Source of the DNA: an uncultured Pseudomonadota bacterium
GTDB lineage: Bacteria; Pseudomonadota; Alphaproteobacteria; RUG11792
Reading direction: 5' to 3'
Length of the DNA stretch: 37,996 nucleotides
Assembly (NCBI GenBank): GCA_902773285.1
Contig: CACYDS010000009.1
Span: 1 to 37,996, forward strand
Both the position numbers and the translations under genes were made by a program. Shown in pieces: positions 17,162-26,613 of this stretch; position 1 is the first letter of the stretch, and each line of letters opens with the position of its first letter. The notes under the pieces are model-generated. The model was not told the origin of the DNA. It was given only the letters and a program-made list of their open reading frames with translations, and searched no databases.

Positions 17162-18469
17162 TTAGCGTCGCAATAAGTCCATAGCGCTTACCTTTTTGTT
17201 CGCAAGTTTCTTGGACATAACGCGTTTCAACATTTCAAAATCTTTAATAAGACGATTAACATCCACCACTTCTTGAGCGCATCCCTTCGCTATCCTGCGA
17301 CGTCTTGACGCGTTTAACATCTGAGGATTACGACGTTCTTCTTTTGTCATAGCCCGTATTATCGCTAATTGTCGGAACGGTATTTTTTCGGAGAACGCTG
17401 GTCGGTCAAGTTGTGCTTTAAGTTTACCCATACCCGGCATCAATTTCATAAGTCCGTGCAAACCACCAATCTTTATCAACTGCTCAAGATATGCCTCCAT
17501 GCTTTCCAAATCAAACTTGTTGTCTACAGTTTTCTGCAAACTAGCCTGATCCAACGAACGTGTTTTCTCCATCAGGCCCGGCATGTCTCCCCGATCCAAT
17601 ATCCTAGAGGCAATGCGTTTTGGATCAAATTCTTCAATATCAGAGATTTTTTCTCCAGTACAAATGTATTTGATTTGACAATTTGCTACATACTTCGCGG
17701 AAAGAACCGCTCCCCCTTTAGAATCGCCGTCCATCCTTGTAAAAATCAAACCTGTTAGCTTAGTCGCATCGTTAAACGACCTAGCCATATTAACTGCGTC
17801 CTGCCCCATCATACCGTCTACGACGAGAAGTAACTCATTAGGTTGTATGACCCTCTTCAATGAAATTACTTCATCCATCATACTCTCATCTATGTGTAAC
17901 CTACCCGCTGTATCGTATATGATAATGTCATACTTATCCTGAATGCTAAGGGATTTTTTGGCAATATCTATAGGGGTATCGCCCGGCAAAAAATCGTCGA
18001 AAAAATCTATGGAATTGTTATTAGCTAATACTTTTAATTGTTCTATGGCTGCTGGACGATAAGTATCCAGAGATACCAGCAAAACTTTTCTTTTAAACTT
18101 ATTTTGAAAAAGATTTGCCAGTTTTGCAGAAGTTGTCGTTTTTCCAGTCCCCTGGAGTCCGAGCATCAAAATTTTTCCTCGTCTAAAGCTTGAGTCATTG
18201 TCAGAGCGTCCTAGAAATGCAACAAATTCATCGTATACAGCTTTCAATACGGTTTGCTCCGGAGTTATACTATTCAGGATTTTTTGTCCTGCTAATTTTT
18301 CCTTGAGTTTTGCAGTAAAATCTTTAACTACCGGCAGAGCAACGTCAGCATCTAGCAAAGAAATTCGGATTTCTTCTATCGTGGAATTTACTATTCCTTC
18401 AGTCAGTATTCCTCTTCTACCTATTTTCCTTATGATTGAAAGTAATTTATCAGACAGATTTGAGAACAT
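17162..18469 (-). CDS. ffh: Signal recognition particle protein Ffh
   Basis: Ffh binds 4.5S RNA and signal sequences of nascent inner-membrane proteins and delivers ribosomes to FtsY. The 435-residue protein has an N domain (1-90), then the GTPase G domain with GLQGTGKT (104-111), DTYRPAA, DTAGR and TRMDGD motifs, and a Met-rich M domain (about 300-435) with the finger loop MPGMGKLK and the RNA-binding motif ..RRRRIAKG.. . The G4 motif has Arg in place of the usual Lys (TRMDGD for TKxDGD). The C-terminus stops soon after the M-domain core. No neighbouring rpsP or rimM is seen, unlike in many proteobacteria. Confidence 0.96.
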   Translation of the reverse strand: MFSNLSDKLLSIIRKIGRRGILTEGIVNSTIEEIRISLLDADVALPVVKDFTAKLKEKLAGQKILNSITPEQTVLKAVYDEFVAFLGRSDNDSSFRRGKILMLGLQGTGKTTTSAKLANLFQNKFKRKVLLVSLDTYRPAAIEQLKVLANNNSIDFFDDFLPGDTPIDIAKKSLSIQDKYDIIIYDTAGRLHIDESMMDEVISLKRVIQPNELLLVVDGMMGQDAVNMARSFNDATKLTGLIFTRMDGDSKGGAVLSAKYVANCQIKYICTGEKISDIEEFDPKRIASRILDRGDMPGLMEKTRSLDQASLQKTVDNKFDLESMEAYLEQLIKIGGLHGLMKLMPGMGKLKAQLDRPAFSEKIPFRQLAIIRAMTKEERRNPQMLNASRRRRIAKGCAQEVVDVNRLIKDFEMLKRVMSKKLANKKVSAMDLLRR

Positions 18470-18515
18470 AGATATTCCTCGGAAAAAACGTTACAACCAT
18501 TGTTTTCAATAGTCT

Positions 18516-18521
18516 ATTATA
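18516..18521 (-). promoter_or_regulatory. -10 box of ffh
   Basis: A perfect TATAAT on the minus strand, 46 nt before the ffh ATG. The -35 region is not clear. Confidence 0.4.
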
Positions 18522-18733
18522 CCCCGCGCTGAAAATGCAAAATGTTTTCTGAGCAAAAACGTATAACTCATTGGAGTAATTTTGCATATTTTCTGCCAAT
18601 GACATGATCATATTTAGGATTCCACCTAAAATCTATATTTTTAGAAATATCTGTTAAAAAGTTGTTAAGGAGGCTAGGCTAAAAATTAGCTAATACCAGT
18701 TACCACACAGCTCAGCAATTCCTATTTATAGAT

Positions 18734-18762
18734 TTGACTAGATAAGCATTGTGGGGTAAACT
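18734..18762 (+). promoter_or_regulatory. Promoter of the USP deubiquitinase gene
   Basis: TTGACT (18734-18739) and TAAACT (18757-18762) are 17 nt apart. Transcription would start near 18769, giving a leader of about 30 nt that contains the GAGGGAGA ribosome site. Confidence 0.45.
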
Positions 18763-18799
18763 GAGAACTGGGGCAAAAGATTGTTTTGAGGGAGATGCG

Positions 18800-20455
18800 A
18801 TGAAGTTTGGTATTTTAAAAGGGCTTTTGATAATTACATTGGGGAATATTTTAGCGCTCAGCTCATTTGCTAGTAGCAACAATGTTCACGTCTTTTCAAA
18901 GAAGGATAATCCTATAAATGCCAAGCGTGAGCTTGCAAAAATTTGGATATCCATCAGATTTAACAATCACATACAAAATTTAACGAACAAAAACTGTTGG
19001 GTTTTTGAGGGTAAGTATAAATCTAGTATCGACAACATTCTAACTGAGATAAGTAATTCAATGCTTGATATATGCCCGTATGCAAAATCGGCTAAATACA
19101 GTGATGGTAGCAAGATTGCTGAATTTTTCAAAGAGGAAGGTTTCAATCCAATATCAGCATACCAAGGAGCGAACTGGAATTATGTCGTATTGATGAATTT
19201 GCTGCAAAATATGAGAAACAGAGATATCGAGAGCATAAAATACGAGTGGCAGAAGATTCACATTTTAGATGAAGTAGTTATGGACATACGGAATGCAAAC
19301 ATAAGACAAGCCAGTCAATATGACTATGATCGGAAGCATTACATAGAGAGTTTAAATCATGCGGCAAACGATATACTGCAGTATTTTGATAGCTTAGATT
19401 TGTGGAGATTTGTTCTGCGAATAAAACAAAAATTTTATAAACCGACCAGTCCAGTTCAAAAAAATACGTCCGTCCCCTCCCCCATGCAAATAACAAGAGA
19501 TCAAATGCCTCATGGGATAAAAAATGAAGGAGGCACTTGCTATCTAAATGCGGTACTACAGTGTTTATATAACAGTGCTCCAATAAGAACCGCCATACAA
19601 AAATTAAGTCAATCACCGCAGAACAAATTGGCACAACAGATAAATAACATATTCCTTCAACTTGCGACAAATGGGACGAATGAACTGGATTTCAATGGAG
19701 CGGTCTCAAGCATAGCTAGGCACATAGGAATGGATCGCATAAGCAATAAACAGCCTTCCATCGGCAATCAAGACCCAGCAGAGGCTATAGGAAACATCCT
19801 AGATACGCTAATAGATGAAGAAATAGCGCCGCAGCTAAGTCGTATAAACCAAAAATACAGCAAGCAATCAGATGCCTCTAAAAAAGGACAATTATCACAA
19901 AATCTTCGCCACCATAGCACAATCGGCCAAATTTGTGACATTAAATGTAGTGATATCATAACTTGTAATAAATGCGATAATCGCAGTACGAATGATACCC
20001 GGCTAACCAAACTGGATCTCGCCCTACTAAAGGCACACAGCAAAGAAATTTTGCTGCACGATTTAATCAGATCGTTCGAAGCCGAGGAAATCTTGAATGA
20101 TACAAACAAATGTTGGTGTCCGAACTGTAAGCGAAACGAGCCGGCATCGAAGCGCATAGTGCTTAACACGTTGCCTAAGGTTTTGTGCTTAAGCTTAAAA
20201 AGATATGAGGTTAAAGACAAAAAAACGTCTTTCAGAGGCGATACAATATCATTTCCCGATGTAATAAAAATAAGACAATATAAATACAAACTTCGCTCAT
20301 TCGTCTATGGCGGATATATAAAGGGTGGACATATCATAATGGAAGGCTATGCGGATGATGCAACTCCATATACTGCTAACGATGGACAAGTATTAATCAA
20401 AGGCGAATTATCACCCTCAAAAGCTCAAATGTTATTTTATGAGCGGATGGAATAG
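18800..20455 (+). CDS. Secreted ubiquitin-specific protease (USP, peptidase C19), putative host-directed effector
   Basis: A 551-residue protein with a Sec signal peptide (MKFGILKGLLIITLGNILAL.., likely cut after SSFA), an N-terminal module (about 40-210) and a eukaryotic-type USP domain (about 236-551). The Cys box is HGIKNEGGTCYLNAVLQCLY with Asn242 as oxyanion residue and nucleophile Cys247; a zinc ribbon follows with CNKC (389-392) and CWCPNC (438-443); then LPKVLCLSLKRYE, and the His box with His511 and NDGQV (Asn527, Asp528), ending MLFYERME as in the family. USPs cleave ubiquitin from proteins. Bacteria lack ubiquitin, so the target is presumably the eukaryotic host. The usual Tyr after GH is Ile (GGHIIME), a small change in the His box. 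The ATG follows GAGGGAGA; an upstream in-frame TTG at 18749 is rejected because it would bury the signal peptide. It sits alone between ffh and rseP. Confidence 0.9.
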   Translation: MKFGILKGLLIITLGNILALSSFASSNNVHVFSKKDNPINAKRELAKIWISIRFNNHIQNLTNKNCWVFEGKYKSSIDNILTEISNSMLDICPYAKSAKYSDGSKIAEFFKEEGFNPISAYQGANWNYVVLMNLLQNMRNRDIESIKYEWQKIHILDEVVMDIRNANIRQASQYDYDRKHYIESLNHAANDILQYFDSLDLWRFVLRIKQKFYKPTSPVQKNTSVPSPMQITRDQMPHGIKNEGGTCYLNAVLQCLYNSAPIRTAIQKLSQSPQNKLAQQINNIFLQLATNGTNELDFNGAVSSIARHIGMDRISNKQPSIGNQDPAEAIGNILDTLIDEEIAPQLSRINQKYSKQSDASKKGQLSQNLRHHSTIGQICDIKCSDIITCNKCDNRSTNDTRLTKLDLALLKAHSKEILLHDLIRSFEAEEILNDTNKCWCPNCKRNEPASKRIVLNTLPKVLCLSLKRYEVKDKKTSFRGDTISFPDVIKIRQYKYKLRSFVYGGYIKGGHIIMEGYADDATPYTANDGQVLIKGELSPSKAQMLFYERME

Positions 20456-20555
20456 GAGGAATGCGTGGAGTGCTTCATTTCTAAAAAAATAATAATTTGT
20501 TAAAAAATTTACGTGTGCTATCCTTCTCCTAAGGTGGTTGGATTTTTCGAATAGG

Positions 20556-21668
20556 ATGCCATATCTTTTATCTACATTAACTTTTTTCCTGTTACTAGGG
20601 GTCGTTGTTGTTGTGCATGAACTGGGCCACCTAATCGTGGCGCGCATAAATGGCGTTTTTTGTGAGGCATTCTCATTTGGATTTGGCAGTGTCCTATTTA
20701 AAAAGAAGGACAAGAAGGGGACGGAATGGCGAATATCGTTATATCCTCTGGGGGGATACGTCAAGATGCTTGGAGATGCAGATGTCTCCAGCGTAAGAGA
20801 AGTAATGCCAGAAGGATATACGGAAGAAGACATGGAACGTATGTCCGTGCATCGCAAAAAGCCATGGCAAAAACTACTAATCGCAGCTGGAGGGCCGTTT
20901 GCAAATTTTGTATTCGCAATTTTGGTGCTTTTTACGTTGTCGACAATCAACGGAGTGCCGGAATATGACAATACAATAACGGTTATTTCAGAACAAAATT
21001 TAGCTTATAGATCCGGCCTCCGAACAGGAGACGTCATAACAAAGGCGAATGGCACAGAAGTAGATAACTTCATTGACATAGCAAAGCAAGTAAAAACTTC
21101 AGCTGGAAGAGATTTGAAGCTTGAATTAAAGCGAAATGGCGAAACGAAGGAATTCAACATCGAGATGTTTGAGCGAACAGAAGATGGAGTGAAGCCAATA
21201 CAAAGTCTTGGCATCGCTCCGAAGGGATTCAAATACAAAAAAGTTTCTATTCTGCAATCTGTTGGTTCAGCAATATTGACGACCTGGCGTTTGGCTTATT
21301 CGAATGTAACCGCTATTTGTAAGATAGCTACTGGATCGATGAGCCCGAAAAACGTTGGCGGGATAATCTCGATTTTTAAAGTTTCTTCCGATAGCGCAGA
21401 GGCGGGAATCGTCAGTTTCATAACAATGATCGCAATGATATCAATCATATTGGGAGCGGTAAACCTCTTGCCAATACCGGTTCTGGATGGCGGTTCAATA
21501 GCCATTGCTGCAATAGAATGGGTCATCGGAAAACCGTTGAATAAAAAATTCGTAAATGTAATATTTACGGTTGGATTAGTTGCGGTAGTTGGCCTGATGG
21601 TATTGGGAATGTGGAATGACTTGGTAAATATAAAGTTTTTTAGTTGGTTGGAGAGTTTAGTAAAATGA
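20556..21668 (+). CDS. rseP: Site-2 protease RseP
   Basis: RseP is the membrane-embedded zinc protease that cuts anti-sigma factors and signal-peptide remnants. The HELGH zinc motif lies at 21-25 in the first membrane segment, followed by a PDZ domain (roughly 110-195, LAYRSGLRTGDVITKANG) and the C-terminal NLLPIPVLDGG motif supplying the third zinc ligand. The ATG at 20556 is preferred to the in-frame TTG at 20538 because it gives the usual short stretch before HELGH. A possible promoter is TTGTTA (20497) and TATCCT (20519), 16 nt apart. The stop overlaps the bamA start in ATGA, so the two are translationally coupled, as is common in proteobacteria; dxr and cdsA, often upstream, are absent here and the USP gene takes their place. 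Confidence 0.94.
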   Translation: MPYLLSTLTFFLLLGVVVVVHELGHLIVARINGVFCEAFSFGFGSVLFKKKDKKGTEWRISLYPLGGYVKMLGDADVSSVREVMPEGYTEEDMERMSVHRKKPWQKLLIAAGGPFANFVFAILVLFTLSTINGVPEYDNTITVISEQNLAYRSGLRTGDVITKANGTEVDNFIDIAKQVKTSAGRDLKLELKRNGETKEFNIEMFERTEDGVKPIQSLGIAPKGFKYKKVSILQSVGSAILTTWRLAYSNVTAICKIATGSMSPKNVGGIISIFKVSSDSAEAGIVSFITMIAMISIILGAVNLLPIPVLDGGSIAIAAIEWVIGKPLNKKFVNVIFTVGLVAVVGLMVLGMWNDLVNIKFFSWLESLVK

Positions 21669-24223
21669 AGAAATTAGTAACAAGCCTAGTTTTAGGGTTA
21701 GTAATAGCAAACAATGCCGGAGCCGTAAAGGTTACTGATATAAAATATATCGGATGCGAACGCATAGAAAAAGAGACGGTGAGTACGTATTTTCCGATAC
21801 AAGTCGGCGACGAGTGCGATACAGAAACGATTAATGATGCGTTGAAAACTTTAAAAGAAACGAATTTCTTTAAAGACGTAAAAGTCCGACTGTCCGGTTC
21901 AACCGTTATCGTCGAGGTGCAGGAGGCGCCGATTATAAATAAGATATCGTTTGAAGGAAATTCAAAACTATCGGATGCGGACATAAAAAAGGCAATCAAG
22001 CTAGGTTCGCATGAGCCTTTGTCGCCAGCCAAGGTCAAGGAAGTTCAGCAAGGATTGTTACAAATATACCGCAAAATGGGACGCTATAATGCGACTGTGA
22101 CACCGAAAATCATTAAGTTGAAAGACAATCGCGTCAACTTAGTTTACGAGATAAAAGAAGGCGTGGCTGCCGGCATCAGCAAGATAATTTTTGTCGGTAA
22201 TAAAAAAATATCATCATCTGATCTAAGAGACATAATCCATTCAAAAGTGAAGAAATGGTTCAGATTCTTTGTGACAGATGATATATACGACGAAGATCGG
22301 TTAGAGGAAGATAAGATGATAATCACGAAGTATTATCAGGAACGAGGGTATATGGATGCCCGAGTGCTTTCCGCCGTAGCAGAATTAGCGTCGAATAAAG
22401 CATCGTTTGTTTTGACATTCACTATAGATGAAGGCAAATTATACACATTCGACAAAATATCTGTTAAATCGCATATTGCAAAAGTGACAGAAAAGGGGCT
22501 GGATAAAGATTTGTTTTGTCGAAAAGGCGATATCTATTGCGCATCATTTGTTGAGGCGGATGCACATAAAATAGCGCGTATGATAGGGCAAAGAGGATTT
22601 CCGACAGTCAATGTAACACCTAACGTAACTAGGAATTTTGCAAAAAATACAGTGGGAATTGTTTTTAACATAACTGAGGGCGAAAAAATTTACATATCTA
22701 AAATCGTAATCAGCGGAAACACCAAAACCAGAGATCACGTCATACGCAGAGAAATCGTTTTGCAGGAAGGAGATGCATATAATCAATCGTTCGTGAAGAT
22801 GTCAGAAGGCAAACTCAGAGAGTTAGGATTTTTCGATAAAGTCGATATACAGGCAATACCTGATCCGAATTCGCCAGACAAGTGCATACTACACGTAACT
22901 GTATCTGAGGCGCCAACTGCTGAAGCAATGGCAAATGCGGCTTATTCAACGACAAGCGGTTTTGGATTTGAGTTACAATACAACGAACAAAACTTTTTAG
23001 GAACAGGAAAAACATTATCTGTCTTTTTAGGATCCAGTCGTACAGCCTCAGGAAAAAGTCGAATAACGAAAGAAGATGGCTCGACTGGCAAGGAGGATCA
23101 AAAGGCAAAGTTCAGGTTTTTGAACAATGTCCAATTATCAGTCTCAGATCCACATATCTTTGATAAAGACATGGAAGGTTCGATCTCGTTCCATCGTAAT
23201 GTGAACTCGGTATTCGATGCCTTTAATACGAATGAGATAGGAATGGGATTGGGCTTAAGCTATGAACTCAGTCCACGTTGGACTCAAGATTGGGGCTACA
23301 CGCTGGATAGGCGCAAATTCCAAGATGTCAGCAAAACAGCATCCCCTATAATTTTGGCTCAAGTGCAAAAACGTGATGGAGACAAAGTTTCAACAAGAAG
23401 CGCAACGAACATATTGTCCGAAATAAAACACACAATTGCTTATAATACGTATTTCATACGCGGATTAAAAGGATCTATGAGTGTGTCTTTGGCGACATCG
23501 ATAGCTGGGTTTGGTGGCAATGCTAGACATATAAAGAATGTCTTGACTGGCACGTATGTAATGCCTGTGTTTAGACGTTCAAAACTATCGTTTTCCTTGT
23601 CTACTGGTATGCTAAATAAGCTTGGAGGCAAAGATCCGAATATAATGGACAGCTTCATTTATGGAGCAGATTCTTTCAGAGGATTTGAATACGCTGGTGT
23701 AGGCCCAATCGCTTCAACATTAATGCAGACGAATGAGAAAGCGATACAGGATATAATTGCTTGGAATAACAGCCATCTGCCTGCACAACAAAAAGTTGTA
23801 CCAGCTCCTGCATACAGATCTCAGAAAGATTTCCTTGGGGCGAAGAAATTCTGGAAAGGCACGATAGAATACACATTCCCTCTGGGACTGCCTGAAGAAC
23901 TGCAATTCAGAGGATTCATATTCACAGATATAGGCGCCCTGTGGGATGCCCCAAATAAGAAGAACAAGTTCATAAAAGAAGTAGAGGGGACATTGAAAGA
24001 TGCGCAAGGATTAGAGCACAACAAGATCGAATTTAGCATGGATGACACTACTGTGAAAGCTCAAAAAATATTTGATAAGTGCAAAATACGGCAGTCCATC
24101 GGATTAGGTATTTCATTCGTAACCCCATTTGGTCCGATAAGCATAGCTTATGCGAAGCCAATCAAGAAATGTAAATATGACGAACAACAAAGATTCATAT
24201 TTGGGTTCCGCTCATCGTTCTAA
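21665..24223 (+). CDS. bamA: Outer-membrane protein assembly factor BamA
   Basis: BamA inserts beta-barrel proteins, including the autotransporter in this window and LptD, into the outer membrane. From the ATG at 21665 the protein has 852 residues: a signal peptide (MKKLVTSLVLGLVIANNAGA), five POTRA domains (about 22-420, each with G..ki....i and Y...G yY motifs such as KYYQERGYMDARV) and a 16-strand barrel with the conserved loop-6 motif as FRGFEYAGVGP, then PFGPISIAYAKPI and a terminal FIFGFRSSF. An upstream TTG at 21644 would add seven residues; the ATG is chosen because it overlaps the rseP stop in ATGA and opens the signal peptide directly. Confidence 0.95.
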   Translation: MKKLVTSLVLGLVIANNAGAVKVTDIKYIGCERIEKETVSTYFPIQVGDECDTETINDALKTLKETNFFKDVKVRLSGSTVIVEVQEAPIINKISFEGNSKLSDADIKKAIKLGSHEPLSPAKVKEVQQGLLQIYRKMGRYNATVTPKIIKLKDNRVNLVYEIKEGVAAGISKIIFVGNKKISSSDLRDIIHSKVKKWFRFFVTDDIYDEDRLEEDKMIITKYYQERGYMDARVLSAVAELASNKASFVLTFTIDEGKLYTFDKISVKSHIAKVTEKGLDKDLFCRKGDIYCASFVEADAHKIARMIGQRGFPTVNVTPNVTRNFAKNTVGIVFNITEGEKIYISKIVISGNTKTRDHVIRREIVLQEGDAYNQSFVKMSEGKLRELGFFDKVDIQAIPDPNSPDKCILHVTVSEAPTAEAMANAAYSTTSGFGFELQYNEQNFLGTGKTLSVFLGSSRTASGKSRITKEDGSTGKEDQKAKFRFLNNVQLSVSDPHIFDKDMEGSISFHRNVNSVFDAFNTNEIGMGLGLSYELSPRWTQDWGYTLDRRKFQDVSKTASPIILAQVQKRDGDKVSTRSATNILSEIKHTIAYNTYFIRGLKGSMSVSLATSIAGFGGNARHIKNVLTGTYVMPVFRRSKLSFSLSTGMLNKLGGKDPNIMDSFIYGADSFRGFEYAGVGPIASTLMQTNEKAIQDIIAWNNSHLPAQQKVVPAPAYRSQKDFLGAKKFWKGTIEYTFPLGLPEELQFRGFIFTDIGALWDAPNKKNKFIKEVEGTLKDAQGLEHNKIEFSMDDTTVKAQKIFDKCKIRQSIGLGISFVTPFGPISIAYAKPIKKCKYDEQQRFIFGFRSSF

Positions 24224-24231
24224 AAAAAATA

Positions 24232-24262
24232 CACTAGAGGAATAGCAATCTATCCTCTAGTG
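24232..24262. terminator. Bidirectional terminator between bamA and tgt
   Basis: CACTAGAGG pairs with CCTCTAGTG and, past a single bulged A, ATAG pairs with CTAT around a CAAT loop. On the minus strand it is followed by TATTTTTTTT, a strong signal for transcripts coming from tgt; on the plus strand the U-tract is weak. Confidence 0.75.
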
Positions 24263-24451
24263 CTTTGCAAATGTGCGTAAAATTTGCACACAATAGGAAC
24301 AAGCCTTGCTTGCCCATCTGACTGAAACACAAGAGAGATACCCCCCCTATCTCGGTTGTTATGCATACTCGTTGTCTGCAATATCACCGCTTACAATACA
24401 TATCTTCACTGATATTTTTGCTTGATTTTATATTAACTCGCACAAAAAATT

Positions 24452-25633
24452 CTATGCATCGCACCACTCATGGTAGGCTTTCTCCAAAGAATCCGTAGGC
24501 AAGTGAGCTCGTATATCCTCCATAACTCTGTTCATCGTTCGGATATTGTGAATCGAAATCAGGGTTCCTGCCAACACTTCTCTGGCTTTTAGTAGATGGT
24601 GTATATACGCCTTTGAAAAATTCTTGCATGTATAGCAATCACAGTCCGGGCTAATTGGCGAAAAATCACGCGAAAAGATTGTTCTATTCAGGTTCAAGTG
24701 TTTATGCATGGTATCATTCATATATTTTTTCTTAACAATGGCCGCGCCGTGTCGAGCAATTCTCGTTGGAGCAACGCAATCAAATGTATCTATTCCAAAC
24801 TTTACCCCATTGAAAATATCTTCAATGTCGCCAATGCCAAGCAAGTGAACATAGCGAGATTTATCAAGCATCTTGCTTGTCATTTCAACGACTTCATACA
24901 TTTGTGCTTTTGTTGTACCTAAGGAACCACCAATTGCGAAACCATCGAAATCATTTTTGTTGGCAAAATTCGCACTTTCCACACGCAGCTCTTCAAAGAC
25001 GCCGCCCTGAATTACCGCTAACAACGCCTGCGAACCATCTCCTTGAGATTTAAAAACATCCAAACATCTTTTTGCCCAGCGTTTACTTTTTTCCATTGCA
25101 TTTGCTGTATATAGTTTGTTTACATGATATGGCGCGCATTCGTCAAAACACACGATTATATCGGCGCCCAAATCCATTTGGATTTTCATAGATATCTCAG
25201 GTGTCAACATAACAACATTTCCATCGATATATGACTTAAACTGCGCTCCATCCTCCGTCAACTTCAAAAGAGTTTTTTTACTCTCAAGTTGTTTAGCCCC
25301 TTTGATTTCTGAATCTACGCTACCGTAACCAAGACTAAAGACCTGAAATCCACCAGAATCAGTAAACATCGGCTTGTTCCAGCCAGTGAACTTATGAAGT
25401 CCACCCGCATTTTTTATCAATTCACTGCCCGGTTGAAGCATTAAGTGGTAAGTATTGGCCAAAACTATTTGAGAACCAGCTTCTTCAACTTGAGCCATAG
25501 TTACGCCCTTTACGTTGGCTTTTGTTCCGCAAAATATAAATCCAGGAGTTTCAACTATTCCATGCTGAGTATGCAGCCGCCCCAGCCTGGCACAGGATTT
25601 TTTGCTTTGAAACAAAATTTCAAATTTTAGCAT
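24452..25633 (-). CDS. tgt: Queuine tRNA-ribosyltransferase Tgt
   Basis: Tgt swaps guanine 34 of tRNAs with GUN anticodons for preQ1, the signature step of queuosine modification. From ATG 25633 (MLKFEILFQSKK) the protein has 393 residues, a normal length. Catalytic Asp92 lies in FTDSGGFQVFS, the nucleophile Asp in IDTFDCVAPTRIARHG, GGSLG is the conserved glycine loop, and the zinc site shows as CDCYTC with a later His. An in-frame upstream extension to 25705 is open but does not fit the family start. No queA or queCDEF neighbours are present. Confidence 0.96.
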   Translation of the reverse strand: MLKFEILFQSKKSCARLGRLHTQHGIVETPGFIFCGTKANVKGVTMAQVEEAGSQIVLANTYHLMLQPGSELIKNAGGLHKFTGWNKPMFTDSGGFQVFSLGYGSVDSEIKGAKQLESKKTLLKLTEDGAQFKSYIDGNVVMLTPEISMKIQMDLGADIIVCFDECAPYHVNKLYTANAMEKSKRWAKRCLDVFKSQGDGSQALLAVIQGGVFEELRVESANFANKNDFDGFAIGGSLGTTKAQMYEVVEMTSKMLDKSRYVHLLGIGDIEDIFNGVKFGIDTFDCVAPTRIARHGAAIVKKKYMNDTMHKHLNLNRTIFSRDFSPISPDCDCYTCKNFSKAYIHHLLKAREVLAGTLISIHNIRTMNRVMEDIRAHLPTDSLEKAYHEWCDA

Positions 25634-26021
25634 TTCCCAAAACACAAAAACCAAGCGTACGCACATTGTATCAAAAAAATCATAAAATAAGATGTTTTTT
25701 GTCAAATAAGTAAGAAGGATTTTGTTCTCATTTTACGCGCCGTCCAAATCTATGACTTGTGCTTAAGACGCGCATTAATCACTATCTTGCTTGTGACTGT
25801 TTTTATCCTATTGCACTCTCGCACCAATGCAAAACGGAAAAGTGACTTATAAGATTCAGATCTCGGAATACTGCTTGTTTCTCAATCGTGCAATATCTGC
25901 TTAGGTCAACTTAATTGCTAATCCCAGATTACTTTTGTAAATACCAGTAGCTGTAGACTAAAGTAAACAAATACCACCGGAAATGCATGTCCGGTGGATT
26001 TGAACGATAATATCTCAGAAT
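25634..26021. other. Intergenic region between rplI and tgt
   Basis: About 390 nt with no gene I can support. The right end holds the rplI terminator hairpin. On the minus strand a stretch of about 35 codons is open (DLSRYCTIEKQAVF...), preceded and followed by stops, without a recognisable start; it may be a fragment of a lost gene or chance. Confidence 0.4.
25974..25997 (-). terminator. Terminator of rplI
   Basis: CCACCGGA (25974-25981) pairs with TCCGGTGG (25990-25997) across an eight-base loop. On the minus strand the stem is followed by TATTTGTTT, 25 nt past the rplI stop. Confidence 0.7.
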
Positions 26022-26504
26022 TTATTCCGCTTCCTCTTCCTGCTGTGTAACATTCTGCTCTTGCGCTGTCATAATTCTAACTGGTATGTTGACAGCAACT
26101 TCTGGATGCAACACAATGCCTACTTGATATGTCCCTATAGCCTTGATTGGAGAGGCTATCCTGACTTGCCCTTTTGATATCTTGTAGCCTTGTTCAGCCA
26201 GTCCTTCCACAATATCAGATGGGCGTACAGAGCCAAACAAGAATCCAGAATCGCTTGCTTGTCTAGTCAAAACGAGCGAAACATTAGAAATTTTCGAAGC
26301 AAATTTCTCTGCCTCATTTTTCAACTTTTGATTATTGGCTTCAATCTCAGCTTTCTTCGCTTTAAAATAATCCAAATTCGCTGCTGTGGCTCTTAGCGCC
26401 TTCTTCTGGGGCAATAAAAAATTTCTAGCGAAACCGAGCTTCACATCAACAACATCGCCAATCACCCCTAGTCTCTCAACCTTCTCTAATAAAATTACCT
26501 GCAT
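26022..26504 (-). CDS. rplI: 50S ribosomal protein bL9
   Basis: L9 binds 23S rRNA at the base of the L1 stalk and helps keep reading frame. The 160-residue protein starts with the conserved MQVILLEKVERLGVIGDVVDVK and GFARNFLLP, continues with the long connecting helix (about 40-75) and the C-terminal domain ending VAVNIPVRI, with a Gln/Glu-rich tail. It is monocistronic here, away from rpsF and rpsR with which it usually forms an operon. A transposase remnant lies directly upstream, so the operon may have been broken by past insertion. Confidence 0.96.
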   Translation of the reverse strand: MQVILLEKVERLGVIGDVVDVKLGFARNFLLPQKKALRATAANLDYFKAKKAEIEANNQKLKNEAEKFASKISNVSLVLTRQASDSGFLFGSVRPSDIVEGLAEQGYKISKGQVRIASPIKAIGTYQVGIVLHPEVAVNIPVRIMTAQEQNVTQQEEEAE

Positions 26505-26613
26505 TTCAAAACCCTAAAAACTTCAACAAACAAAACTACGTCACACTGACACATTTCCCATATGATAGCATCTCTACTGAAAAAGTCCACATAAATTGCG
26601 CTAAATATCATAG

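Larger units (their letters stand above)
18470..18799. other. Divergent intergenic region between ffh and the USP gene
   Basis: About 330 nt without a supported gene. It holds a -10 box for ffh on the minus strand (TATAAT, 18521-18516) and a promoter for the USP gene on the plus strand (18734-18762). The rest is AT-rich; TTAAGGAGGC at about 18664 looks like a ribosome site but no open frame of note follows it. Confidence 0.5.

Noticed and set aside
18660..18680. Short gene after the AAGGAGGC motif upstream of the USP gene
   Set aside because: No start codon with an open frame of useful length follows, and the USP gene has its own promoter and ribosome site.
19768..20289. Open frame of 173 codons antisense to the USP gene
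   Set aside because: Leu/Ser/Phe-rich composition typical of antisense frames and no start signal; the plus-strand USP motifs are unambiguous.
21640..22038. Open frame of 132 codons antisense to the start of bamA
   Set aside because: Shadow of bamA; it covers the coupled rseP-bamA junction and shows no independent signals.
25730..25960. RNA gene or transposon fragment in the rplI-tgt gap
   Set aside because: The open stretch matches nothing I recognise, and no cloverleaf, SRP RNA or other known fold could be drawn.
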